From the NCBI RefSeq assembly GCF_037975245.1, contig NC_092574.1:8308213-8372212 (forward strand): a stretch of 64,000 nucleotides of DNA. Direction: 5' to 3'. The number at the start of each line of letters is the position of its first letter. Within the stretch, counting starts at the first letter, position 1. The notes beneath the pieces are model-generated. The model made no database searches, was not told the origin of the DNA, and saw nothing but the letters and a program-made list of their open reading frames with translations. Source of the stretch: Apostichopus japonicus. Taxonomy: Eukaryota; Echinodermata; Holothuroidea; Aspidochirotida; Stichopodidae. The translations under genes were made by a program, and so were the position numbers. Of the stretch, positions 38,132 through 50,107 are shown piece by piece.

Positions 38132-40231
38132 CATGGTTAGCCTATGTTATTTTCAGAATTGTCAACTTACAAACAATTACAGTTCTCTCTTGTATGGAAG
38201 GAAAAGTAACTGTTCGACGTTTCTACCAATAAGTTATTTGTAGGCTATTGAGCATCTGTTATAGTAAGATAAGGCAGTAAGGGGGAATGACTTTATGGTG
38301 GCCATTGGTCTGTCTGCAGTTCAGCTAAATGCAGCGCTAGATATACACCCAGACAAATTATGCACACCGTTTTGAATTTTCGTTTCAAACCTTAAAGGTA
38401 CCTTCTTAACTTGGGATATTTTGACATTTCAAGCTATTTGTGGGGATCAAATTCGAGGCCCCGAGGCGAACTATTTCAAGCTAATCGTGGCGATTTAGTC
38501 GCCATTGTATGCTTCGGATTATGCCATAATGTTTAGTAAAACGGGTTACCTAGCGACAGTTATTCGGTCTAGATTTGCCCTTCTGATACAGGCAGAATAA
38601 AAATTCATGGTGAAAATAAAAAGCATTAAATAAATGTTGTAATAATCCAGCCAACCACATAAAATAGGTAGTTAGTTACCGGGATAGTTTCGACGATGTT
38701 TAATATCCCGTAATCTATTTAGCTAGTAGCTACCATATAACTCCCAATAATTGAAACTTTGTGGTGCCCAGATTCTAAAGATAGAAAGCTGCTAATTTGG
38801 ATAAGCAAACAATGACAATTTAAGTTGAGCTATTATAACAGTTCCAGAGGGTATACATGATAATGATTTGGGTTTTTTTGTTTCATGTTTAATTTATTTA
38901 ATTTATTATATATTTTTTAAATTTCCAAGGCAAGCAGCTTATTTAACAGATCGGAGCAACTCATTTGGTAATAGCAACGAAGTCATTCGTAACATGATTC
39001 AAGGTGCGCATGCGTGTGTCGTAGCTTATAAGTCAAGGTAATGTACATACCGTGTCGCGTAGATAGGAAAATGTAATAAGGTGATGATTTTGTTTTTCTG
39101 TTTCTCGTGGTAACCGAATGTATTTTTCTTGATTTTCATATGATGGATTTTAATGACTTTCAAACTTATTTTAACCCTTGTCATGAATTTTGAGTGATGA
39201 ATCAAAAGAGTAATTTAGCACTGACGTTATAGCAGAGTCTCACCAGTGAAGTATTATATGATATTAGCTTACAATTCAAATATGCGCATGCGCAGATGAA
39301 CTCATGAAACGACTTGATCAATTAAACATTATGGTAATAGTGGAAATAATGATGCTGACGATGATGATGATGATTATTATAACATTGTAAATAAAGATAA
39401 GTGGTCGCTTTATCTGTGTGGGCTAAGCAAGTATGGGGAAAGTCCCTCGAGGCGTTAAGTTGAGGAAAACACTCACAGAATAATCATGCGAATTTTGGTT
39501 CAGACTCATCATTTTTACGATCCTTTGAAAGAATTTCATGTAAGGGTTTTTTTTTTGGGCATGCAAAAGGTTGCTTGTAAAATACGTTTTAAAAACAAAC
39601 GTTGATTTCATTGGTCGATTACATTGAATAATGACATTGAATTATTGACATTGAATAATGACAAGGATTGCCCATGATAAAATTTGATTTAAAAAAAATC
39701 ATGAATTCTGAGGAAAACAAACAGGAACCCGACATATTTCATATAAATCCAATACGAATTTATGAGATAAATTAAATACCTAATCTCCCAACAAAAGACT
39801 GCTTTTAATATTCTGAGAACAAATTTGGAGAAGAAGGATTTTATAGAAAATTAATGAAACGGCTGAAATGTTAGCACATAAAGATTGTCAAGCGGTTTGG
39901 GAAAGTTGCTACAAAAATGTCTTAAAATGTTGAAAGCATTAATCTGTGGAACGCCGCGCTGCTTAGCAAGAAAAACAAAAATATAATAATTTGGTGAGGT
40001 TTTTGTTGCAACATTTAAGAGAGAACGTACTTAATCAAGGGGGTAATTACAAATATCGAAGGTTTTCGGGGTTTCATTTAATGTTTTCTCTCCTGTCGAT
40101 TATTGTTTAATTGATATTTTATTTCGACAGATAAATAAAATATCATGATAGTTTTGATTTTCCTATCTTTCTAAATGCTGTGAATTTATCATCATAAAAG
40201 TGTTACATCTTGGAGCACGTGACAGATGGAG

Positions 40232-40272
40232 TGTTAGGGTTAGAGTTAACGGAGTTAACGGTTAGGGTTAAC
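40232..40272. repeat. Short interstitial telomere-like repeat
   Basis: GTGTTAGGGTTAGAGTTAAC followed by GGAGTTAACGGTTAGGG and TTAAC. It holds two TTAGGGTTA words plus degenerate GAGTTAAC units. It is too short and impure to be a real telomeric block. Confidence 0.5.
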
Positions 40273-41064
40273 AAGAGGAAACGGAATAAGCATGTGCCTT
40301 TTTGAGAAAGAAAAAAAGTGACAACAAAATGTTATCTTTTCATTATTTTGAAATCGTGAAACAGTAATAGGCCTATAGTTGACTTTCTCAAATCATTTAG
40401 CAGTTATTGTTCATTACGTTATGGTCAACTATAATTGGCTAAATGTAGTTTATCATTCGCAGCAAAATTTACTTCCAAGAAAAAAGGAGATAAAAAAAAC
40501 CCAAAAGGACAAAAAAAAACTCAAGTCTTATTCGTTTGTTATTTGTTGATAGTCTGCCTCAGTATATATATTAAGGTATACATTTTGGTTAACGAAAAAT
40601 GAGTAGAACCTTCTTAAGAAAGTTATTCTTAGTAGGTCAAACCTGCTGAAATTCATATTATAAGGTAAAACAACGTACAAGTATAACATGTGTATTGTAT
40701 GTATTTGAAGATATTAAAACAGGAGAATACATATTTTAAAGGAATCGTACAATACGTTGTAACTTGCTTTTTTATATTGTTTCCATGTGACGCCAATTCT
40801 GGTAACACGCTGTTTCAAAACCCACTCAACAACACACACCCCCCCCCCACCGCTCGTCGCAGGGTAGGGTATTATATTCATTTATCTTGATGCAGCAGAT
40901 TATGGTCTCAAAATAGTATCTTCGTGTTCACATCAACTCCCTCCCCTACCCTACCGTGCACTACATTTTGTTGACCTTATATGCTGGGTTTACTCACGTA
41001 TTTTTCAGACGTGTCATTATCTTGATCCAATACTTATCATATCCACCAGCTAACCCCAGCTAAA

Positions 41065-41115
41065 CTTTTAGGGACAACAAAGGATATCAAACCTTTTGTT
41101 GTCCCTAAAAGTTTT
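41065..41115. repeat. Palindrome built from the satellite's TTTTGTTGTCCC motif
   Basis: AACTTTTAGGGACAACAAAGG (about 41064-41084) faces CCTTTTGTTGTCCCTAAAAGTT (41092-41113), leaving a loop of about 7 bp. The same half-sites occur in every macrosatellite monomer, where the pairing is weaker, so this outlying copy preserves the symmetry best. Confidence 0.85.
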
Positions 41116-41235
41116 TCGGGTTTCTATTGTTCCTCGAAAGTTCCAAACTGAGCGAAGAGGAGGGGTGTAAAGGGCGCTCGACGCATCTTGCCAGTGAAAC
41201 GTGATTTCAAAGTTTTTTCAAGGTTTGATAAAACG
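41092..41235 (+). repeat. Diverged outlier copy of the macrosatellite junction sequence
   Basis: Shares CTTTTGTTGTCCC, TAAAAGTTTTTCGG, CTATTGTTCCTC, CAAACTGAGCGAA and CGCTCGACGCATCTTGCCAG with the segment starting at 41605, 513 bp further on. It lies outside the tandem array and differs by substitutions and small indels. It is probably an old unit or a half-copy of the founder element. Confidence 0.8.
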
Positions 41236-41604
41236 CTAAGTTTTTTACTCACCGTTGTGCCTAAATTTTAACAACACAAATGATATAACAACAATACATA
41301 TGATGGTACATTGTCAATTTCAAGTCCGAGGCCACTTCCCTTAGGCTCTCGGGTACATGATTTCGCTAAATGTCGGCTTTTTACCACATGTCAACATGAT
41401 TTGTCTGCTTTGAAGGGGCCTAGCTCTTGCAGGGCGCATGTTAAGCGTCAACTATGTCTTGAAACTGTAGGTATGGTTTCCCCTAACCCTAATACGCAAC
41501 TCCCCTCTGCAAAGCCCTTTCCTTGTTTGTTTGTGGGGACACCCCTTGGGTTCCTGTCCCCCTCCCTAGGTTTTTGCCCCCACACAACACCCATTAATAT
41601 TAAA
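41236..41604. other. Unique spacer between two diverged satellite-related copies
   Basis: About 370 bp with no counterpart in the monomers. It carries the open frame 41311-41664, which runs into repeat sequence and shows no domain. It contains short CCCCTAACCCTAA wording near 41480. No gene is supported. Confidence 0.4.
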
Positions 41605-42530
41605 CCTTTTGTTGTCCCTAAAAGTTTTTCGGTTTTCTATTGTTCCTCTGAAGTTGCAAACTGAGCGAAAGAAGTGTCATAAGAGTGCGCTCGACGCATC
41701 TTGCCAGTGAAACGTGATTTCAAGGCCGACAAATCAAACCTTTGTTTGTCATCTTGAGTTTATCTTGAAATTTATGAATAAATAGGTTAGTTTGGGAAAA
41801 AACTGCAAGGGGTACGTACCATTACGGTTTTTTTAGGTGAAAAAACTTTTTGTCGCAAAGGCGATAAATGTGTATCTTTTCTGGTAGTTCGCGACACGCT
41901 GATCACGAATCTGAGGTTTATTTTGGAATTTGGTACCAAATTGAGGTACTTTATTAACTTTGCATGACAAAACACCTATTTTTGGCGCAAATAGACACGA
42001 TATGGACAAAAAGCCTTTCCCGGTCAGATAATTACACGAAATTGGTGTATAACAAAGACAAGAGTGTCTTCTACTTCACGTCTAATTTTAATGTCGATGG
42101 GTGTTTCAGAGAGGACAAGAGAGGGGGCTGAAAAGAGGGGGTTTTCCAAATTGTGCACTTATAAAGAACAGTCACGTATTTCTATCTTGTACTTTGGGAT
42201 CACGTATCTCCCGAACGGAAGCAGATATGGACCTGGCAGTTGCAGATTTGGGCTCCTGAGCATCGATTACTCCCTATTACGTCTTCTGGGCGAAATCGAT
42301 TTGGGGTGAATTTTTGGCAATTTTTATTTGCGCAAAAACTAGGTGTTTTGTCTGAAAAGTGAAAAAAGTACCTCTTTTTGGTACCCAATTCCAAAAAAAA
42401 GTTCAGATTCGTAATCAGCGTGTCGCGAACTACCAGAAAAGATCCATATTTATCGATTTTGCGACAACAAGTTTTTTCACGTCAAAAAAAGTAAGAGCGA
42501 AAAACTTTTACGACGAACAAAGGATTAAAA
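41605..42530 (+). repeat. Leftmost, longer (926-bp) founder-like unit of the macrosatellite
   Basis: Aligns with the internal monomers but has about 166 extra bp between GTGTCAT (about 41670) and TCGCAAAGGCG (41853). The extra part includes the sequence CATCTTGCCAGTGAAACGTG, shared with the outlier at 41092-41235, and GGTTTTTTTAGGTGAAAAAAC. The latter extends the unit's left inverted arm so that it matches the outer end of the right arm (GTTTTTTCACGTC, 42470-42482). The unit also carries private substitutions. It looks like the ancestral form of the unit. Confidence 0.8.
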
Positions 42531-45500
42531 TCTTTTGTTGTCCCTAAAAGTTTTTCGCTTTTCTATTGTTCATCTGAAGTTGCAAACTGAGCGAAAAAAG
42601 TGTCATTTCAGGGCGCAAAGGCGATAAATGTGTATCTTTTCTGGTAGTTCGCGACACGCTGATTACGAATCTGAAGTTTATTTTGGAATTGGGTACCAAA
42701 TTGAGGTACATTTTTAACTTTCCATGACAAAACACCTATATTTGGCGCAAATAGATATGATATGGACAAAAAGCCTTTCCCGGTCAGATAATCACACGAA
42801 ATTGGTGTATAACAAAGACAAGAGTGTCTTCTACTTCACGTCTAATTTTAATGTCGATGGGTGTTTCAGAGAGGACAAGAGAGGGGGCTGAAAAGAGGGG
42901 GTTTTCCAAATTGTGCACTTATAAAGAACAGTCACGTATTTCTATCTTGTACTTTGGGATCACGTATCTCCCGAACGGAAGCAGATATGGACCTGGCAGT
43001 TGCAGATTTGGGCTCCTGAGCATCGATTACTCCCTATTACGTCTTCTGGGCGAAATCGATTTGGGGTGAATTTTTGGCAATTTTTATTTGCGCAAAAACT
43101 AGGTGTTTTGTCTGAAAAGTGAAAAAAGTACCTCTTTTTGGTACCCAATTCCAAAAAAAAGTTCAGATTCGTAATCAGCGTGTCGCGAACTACCAGAAAA
43201 GATCCATATTTATCGATTTTGCGACAACAAGTTTTTTCACGTCAAAAAAAGTAAGAGCGAAAAACTTTTACGACGAACAAAGGATTAAAATCTTTTGTTG
43301 TCCCTAAAAGTTTTTCGCTTTTCTATTGTTCATCTGAAGTTGCAAACTGAGCGAAAAAAGTGTCATTTCAGGGCGCAAAGGCGATAAATGTGTATCTTTT
43401 CTGGTAGTTCGCGACACGCTGATTACGAATCTGAAGTTTATTTTGGAATTGGGTACCAAATTGAGGTACATTTTTAACTTTCCATGACAAAACACCTATA
43501 TTTGGCGCAAATAGATATGATATGGACAAAAAGCCTTTCCCGGTCAGATAATCACACGAAATTGGTGTATAACAAAGACAAGAGTGTCTTCTACTTCACG
43601 TCTAATTTTAATGTCGATGGGTGTTTCAGAGAGGACAAGAGAGGGGGCTGAAAAGAGGGGGTTTTCCAAATTGTGCACTTATAAAGAACAGTCACGTATT
43701 TCTATCTTGTACTTTGGGATCACGTATCTCCCGAACGGAAGCAGATATGGACCTGGCAGTTGCAGATTTGGGCTCCTGAGCATCGATTACTCCCTATTAC
43801 GTCTTCTGGGCGAAATCGATTTGGGGTGAATTTTTGGCAATTTTTATTTGCGCAAAAACTAGGTGTTTTGTCTGAAAAGTGAAAAAAGTACCTCTTTTTG
43901 GTACCCAATTCCAAAAAAAAGTTCAGATTCGTAATCAGCGTGTCGCGAACTACCAGAAAAGATCCATATTTATCGATTTTGCGACAACAAGTTTTTTCAC
44001 GTCAAAAAAAGTAAGAGCGAAAAACTTTTACGACGAACAAAGGATTAAAATCTTTTGTTGTCCCTAAAAGTTTTTCGCTTTTCTATTGTTCATCTGAAGT
44101 TGCAAACTGAGCGAAAAAAGTGTCATTTCAGGGCGCAAAGGCGATAAATGTGTATCTTTTCTGGTAGTTCGCGACACGCTGATTACGAATCTGAAGTTTA
44201 TTTTGGAATTGGGTACCAAATTGAGGTACATTTTTAACTTTCCATGACAAAACACCTATATTTGGCGCAAATAGATATGATATGGACAAAAAGCCTTTCC
44301 CGGTCAGATAATCACACGAAATTGGTGTATAACAAAGACAAGAGTGTCTTCTACTTCACGTCTAATTTTAATGTCGATGGGTGTTTCAGAGAGGACAAGA
44401 GAGGGGGCTGAAAAGAGGGGGTTTTCCAAATTGTGCACTTATAAAGAACAGTCACGTATTTCTATCTTGTACTTTGGGATCACGTATCTCCCGAACGGAA
44501 GCAGATATGGACCTGGCAGTTGCAGATTTGGGCTCCTGAGCATCGATTACTCCCTATTACGTCTTCTGGGCGAAATCGATTTGGGGTGAATTTTTGGCAA
44601 TTTTTATTTGCGCAAAAACTAGGTGTTTTGTCTGAAAAGTGAAAAAAGTACCTCTTTTTGGTACCCAATTCCAAAAAAAAGTTCAGATTCGTAATCAGCG
44701 TGTCGCGAACTACCAGAAAAGATCCATATTTATCGATTTTGCGACAACAAGTTTTTTCACGTCAAAAAAAGTAAGAGCGAAAAACTTTTACGACGAACAA
44801 AGGATTAAAATCTTTTGTTGTCCCTAAAAGTTTTTCGCTTTTCTATTGTTCATCTGAAGTTGCAAACTGAGCGAAAAAAGTGTCATTTCAGGGCGCAAAG
44901 GCGATAAATGTGTATCTTTTCTGGTAGTTCGCGACACGCTGATTACGAATCTGAAGTTTATTTTGGAATTGGGTACCAAATTGAGGTACTTTTTTAACTT
45001 TTCCATGACAAAACACCTATATTTGGCGCAAATAGATATGATATGGACAAAAAGCCTTTCCCGGTCAGATAATCACACGAAATTGGTGTATAACAAAGAC
45101 AAGAGTGTCTTCTACTTCACGTCTAATTTTAATGTCGATGGGTGTTTCAGAGAGGACAAGAGAGGGGGCTGAAAAGAGGGGTTTTTCCAAATTGTGCACT
45201 TATAAAGACCAGTCACGTATTTCTATCTTGTACTTTGGGATCACGTATCTCCCGAACGGAAGCAGATATGGACCTGGCAGTTGCAGATTTGGGCTCCTGA
45301 GCATCGATTACTCCCTATTACGTCTTCTGGGCGAAATCGATTTGGGGTGAATTTTTGGCAATTTTTATTTGCGCAAAAACTAGGTGTTTTGTCTGAAAAG
45401 TGAAAAAAGTACCTCTTTTTGGTACCCAATTCCAAAAAAAAGTTCAGATTCGTAATCAGCGTGTCGCGAACTACCAGAAAAGATCCATATTTATCGATTT

Positions 45501-48500
45501 TGCGACAACAAGTTTTTTCACGTCAAAAAAAGTAAGAGCGAAAAACTTTTACGACGAACAAAGGATTAAAATCTTTTGTTGTCCCTAAAAGTTTTTCGCT
45601 TTTCTATTGTTCATCTGAAGTTGCAAACTGAGCGAAAAAAGTGTCATTTCAGGGCGCAAAGGCGATAAATGTGTATCTTTTCTGGTAGTTCGCGACACGC
45701 TGATTACGAATCTGAAGTTTATTTTGGAATTGGGTACCAAATTGAGGTACATTTTTAACTTTTCCATGACAAAACACCTATATTTGGCGCAAATAGATAT
45801 GATATGGACAAAAAGCCTTTCCCGGTCAGATAATCACACGAAATTGGTGTATAACAAAGACAAGAGTGTCTTCTACTTCACGTCTAATTTTAATGTCGAT
45901 GGGTGTTTCAGAGAGGACAAGAGAGGGGGCTGAAAAGAGGGGTTTTTCCAAATTGTGCACTTATAAAGAACAGTCACGTATTTCTATCTTGTACTTTGGG
46001 ATCACGTATCTCCCGAACGGAAGCAGATATGGACCTGGCAGTTGCAGATTTGGGCTCCTGAGCATCGATTACTCCCTATTACGTCTTCTGGGCGAAATCG
46101 ATTTGGGGTGAATTTTTGGCAATTTTTATTTGCGCAAAAACTAGGTGTTTTGTCTGAAAAGTGAAAAAAGTACCTCTTTTTGGTACCCAATTCCAAAAAA
46201 AAGTTCAGATTCGTAATCAGCGTGTCGCGAACTACCAGAAAAGATCCATATTTATCGATTTTGCGACAACAAGTTTTTTCACGTCAAAAAAAGTAAGAGC
46301 GAAAAACTTTTACGACGAACAAAGGATTAAAATCTTTTGTTGTCCCTAAAAGTTTTTCGCTTTTCTATTGTTCATCTGAAGTTGCAAACTGAGCGAAAAA
46401 AGTGTCATTTCAGGGCGCAAAGGCGATAAATGTGTATCTTTTCTGGTAGTTCGCGACACGCTGATTACGAATCTGAAGTTTATTTTGGAATTGGGTACCA
46501 AATTGAGGTACTTTTTTAACTTTTCCATGACAAAACACCTATATTTGGCGCAAATAGATATGATATGGACAAAAAGCCTTTCCCGGTCAGATAATCACAC
46601 GAAATTGGTGTATAACAAAGACAAGAGTGTCTTCTACTTCACGTCTAATTTTAATGTCGATGGGTGTTTCAGAGAGGACAAGAGAGGGGGCTGAAAAGAG
46701 GGGGTTTTCCAAATTGTGCACTTATAAAGAACAGTCACGTATTTCTATCTTGTACTTTGGGATCACGTATCTCCCGAACGGAAGCAGATATGGACCTGGC
46801 AGTTGCAGATTTGGGCTCCTGAGCATCGATTACTCCCTATTACGTCTTCTGGGCGAAATCGATTTGGGGTGAATTTTTGGCAATTTTTATTTGCGCAAAA
46901 ACTAGGTGTTTTGTCTGAAAAGTGAAAAAAGTACCTCTTTTTGGTACCCAATTCCAAAAAAAAGTTCAGATTCGTAATCAGCGTGTCGCGAACTACCAGA
47001 AAAGATCCATATTTATCGATTTTGCGACAACAAGTTTTTTCACGTCAAAAAAAGTAAGAGCGAAAAACTTTTACGACGAACAAAGGATTAAAATCTTTTG
47101 TTGTCCCTAAAAGTTTTTCGCTTTTCTATTGTTCATCTGAAGTTGCAAACTGAGCGAAAAAAGTGTCATTTCAGGGCGCAAAGGCGATAAATGTGTATCT
47201 TTTCTGGTAGTTCGCGACACGCTGATTACGAATCTGAAGTTTATTTTGGAATTGGGTACCAAATTGAGGTACTTTTTTAACTTTTCCATGACAAAACACC
47301 TATATTTGGCGCAAATAGATATGATATGGACAAAAAGCCTTTCCCGGTCAGATAATCACACGAAATTGGTGTATAACAAAGACAAGAGTGTCTTCTACTT
47401 CACGTCTAATTTTAATGTCGATGGGTGTTTCAGAGAGGACAAGAGAGGGGGCTGAAAAGAGGGGGTTTTCCAAATTGTGCACTTATAAAGAACAGTCACG
47501 TATTTCTATCTTGTACTTTGGGATCACGTATCTCCCGAACGGAAGCAGATATGGACCTGGCAGTTGCAGATTTGGGCTCCTGAGCATCGATTACTCCCTA
47601 TTACGTCTTCTGGGCGAAATCGATTTGGGGTGAATTTTTGGCAATTTTTATTTGCGCAAAAACTAGGTGTTTTGTCTGAAAAGTGAAAAAAGTACCTCTT
47701 TTTGGTACCCAATTCCAAAAAAAAGTTCAGATTCGTAATCAGCGTGTCGCGAACTACCAGAAAAGATCCATATTTATCGATTTTGCGACAACAAGTTTTT
47801 TCACGTCAAAAAAAGTAAGAGCGAAAAACTTTTACGACGAACAAAGGATTAAAATCTTTTGTTGTCCCTAAAAGTTTTTCGCTTTTCTATTGTTCATCTG
47901 AAGTTGCAAACTGAGCGAAAAAAGTGTCATTTCAGGGCGCAAAGGCGATAAATGTGTATCTTTTCTGGTAGTTCGCGACACGCTGATTACGAATCTGAAG
48001 TTTATTTTGGAATTGGGTACCAAATTGAGGTACTTTTTTAACTTTCCATGACAAAACACCTATATTTGGCGCAAATAGATATGATATGGACAAAAAGCCT
48101 TTCCCGGTCAGATAATCACACGAAATTGGTGTATAACAAAGACAAGAGTGTCTTCTACTTCACGTCTAATTTTAATGTCGATGGGTGTTTCAGAGAGGAC
48201 AAGAGAGGGGGCTGAAAAGAGGGGGTTCTCCAAATTGTGCACTTATAAAGAACAGTCACGTATTTCTATCTTGTACTTTGGGATCACGTATCTCCCGAAC
48301 GGAAGCAGATATGGACCTGGCAGTTGCAGATTTGGGCTCCTGAGCATCGATTACTCCCTATTACGTCTTCTGGGCGAAATCGATTTGGGGTGAATTTTTG
48401 GCAATTTTTATTTGCGCAAAAACTAGGTGTTTTGTCTGAAAAGTGAAAAAAAGTACCTCTTTTTGGTACCCAATTCCAAAAAAAAGTTCAGATTCGTAAT

Positions 48501-49103
48501 CAGCGTGTCGCGAACTACCAGAAAAGATCCATATTTATCGATTTTGCGACAACAAGTTTTTTCACGTCAAAAAAAGTAAGAGCGAAAAACTTTTACGACG
48601 AACAAAGGATTAAAATCTTTTGTTGTCCCTAAAAGTTTTTCGCTTTTCTATTGTTCATCTGAAGTTGCAAACTGAGCGAAAAAAGTGTCATTTCAGGGCG
48701 CAAAGGCGATAAATGTGTATCTTTTCTGGTAGTTCGCGACACGCTGATTACGAATCTGAAGTTTATTTTGGAATTGGGTACCAAATTGAGGTACTTTTTT
48801 AACTTTCCATGACAAAACACCTATATTTGGCGCAAATAGATATGATATGGACAAAAAGCCTTTCCCGGTCAGATAATCACACGAAATTGGTGTATAACAA
48901 AGACAAGAGTGTCTTCTACTTCACGTCTAATTTTAATGTCGATGGGTGTTTCAGAGAGGACAAGAGAGGGGGCTGAAAAGAGGGGGTTTTCCAGATTGTG
49001 CACTTATAAAGAACAGTTATTTCTATCTTGTACTTTGGGATCACGTATCTCCCGAACGGAAGCAGATATGGACCTGGCAGTTGCAAATTTGGGCTCCTGA
49101 GCA
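41854..49103 (+). repeat. Macrosatellite array, about 9.5 monomers of 760/761 bp
   Basis: A direct head-to-tail array. A fixed landmark (TCTAATTTTAATGTCGATGG) recurs at steps of 760, 760, 760, 761, 761, 761, 761, 760 and 761 bp. Internal monomers are nearly identical; differences are single bases (GAGGTACAT or GAGGTACTT; one or two extra Ts before CCATGAC; GGGGTTTTCC or GGGTTTTTCC). The last monomer is cut off at GGGCTCCTGAGCA (49103) and has a 4-bp deletion near 49015. The 60-81-codon frames repeated through the array carry no domain and are not called as genes. Confidence 0.98.
42614..43224. repeat. Long inverted repeat inside each monomer (example copy)
   Basis: Arm 42614-42752 (CGCAAAGGCGATAAATG ... 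ACAAAACACCTATATTTGGCGCAAA) is largely the reverse complement of arm 43087-43224 (TTTGCGCAAAAACTAGGTG ... ATCGATTTTGCG). The best-preserved core is CTGGTAGTTCGCGACACGCT. The loop is about 334 bp. The same pair of arms is present in all complete monomers. Confidence 0.9.
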
Positions 49104-49900
49104 AAATTTCGAACCCCCCTTTTTTACTGTTTAGTTCGTGCTTGTAAAATAGAGGAGCCCTATAATGAAACAGAAGCCAAGCTATCTTCGTGGTGTTTTA
49201 CAGATTTTGTAGGCCTATTTTAAACTGTTTGAGATTCTTTAGTAGGTTTAGCTGCTTATTTATAATTCTGCGTCATGTTTTACTTTGTTCATACTTTTGT
49301 TTGAAAAAGGTTAAATTTCGTATTGCGCAGAAACATAATTTTCCAATGTGCAATTACGTAGCACAGATTGCATCTTTCTTAACAGAAAGTATTGATTGTT
49401 GTAGATCTGTATGGAGACATGAACAGCGATCATATGCCTTGTGGCGAGTGAAATTTGGCAAGTAGATTTTTAGTCACGGTCGCCAAATAGCGAGTACTTT
49501 CAAAAATATTTGTCGAGGCCTGAAAACCGTTAAGACATGATTTCTCATGGCAAAAATCATGGATACTTTTCATACATGGTATATGGAGTTGCCATATTGA
49601 GTACAAGAATCTGTTGCTCGTGAGGTCAAATCTCATTTGAGGTCACCAAAGGTCAAACCCTATACATGATATCTAACGTTAGGAATCGTGGATACTTCTC
49701 ATACTTGTTTCTGGTGGAGGTGTGTATTGCCACGTACAGTATACTGACCTGTGTTTATCATGCCATTGTGTAATTGTACATCAAAAAAGTGGTTCGGGCC
49801 ATTTATATTGTAACAGCTACTTCTGGTTAACAAGCAGAAGTGTATGTGCAATTCTCTGCCAAATGTTTAACTGACACCTTGCTCACTTACTCACTTGGAA
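49104..49900. other. Unique flank to the right of the macrosatellite
   Basis: The array breaks abruptly at GAGCA/AAATTTCG and no further satellite sequence is recognised. No gene is supported. Confidence 0.5.
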
Positions 49901-50107
49901 TGAAGTTGTCAATTAAACATTTTGCAGCAAACTGTTCAATTGCTCAATTGGAATGAAGTGAACAATTAAATATTTTTCAGAAAAATGTTTATTTGACGAG
50001 ATACGATAAGTTGCCAACTAAACATTTGCAGAAAAATGTTGAATTGACGAGATACGATAAGTTGTCTATTAAACATTTTGTAGAAAAATGTTCAATTGCT
50101 CAGTTAA
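49901..50107. repeat. Minisatellite, about 4 units of 50-55 bp
   Basis: Units of the form AAGTTGYCAATTAAACATTTTGCAGAAAAATGTTCAATTG, followed by CTCAATTGGAATG or ACGAGATACGAT. The middle two units share TTGACGAGATACGATAAGTTG exactly. Part of an additional degenerate unit may lie just upstream of 49901. Confidence 0.85.

Larger units (their letters stand above)
35721..41064. other. Intergenic DNA with simple and degenerate repeats
   Basis: No gene recognised. It contains a TA-rich tract at about 36078-36145, a consensus CRE (TGACGTCA) near 36377, a degenerate CATCAGCAGACA repeat at 37455-37810, a hairpin at 38070-38131, a two-copy TTTCAAGCTA repeat at 38428-38504, a three-fold GACATTGAATAATGAC-like repeat at 39620-39662, and telomere-like GTTAGGGTTA words at 40232-40272. 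Confidence 0.5.

Noticed and set aside
42064-49100. Repeated 60-81-codon frames in the macrosatellite as a tandem gene family
   Set aside because: Frames occur on both strands of the same DNA, overlap the inverted arms, have no recognisable domain, and their conservation is explained by whole-monomer identity.
41854-49103. CRISPR-like array
   Set aside because: The genome is animal, the repeat is 760 bp without unique spacers, and the units are contiguous.
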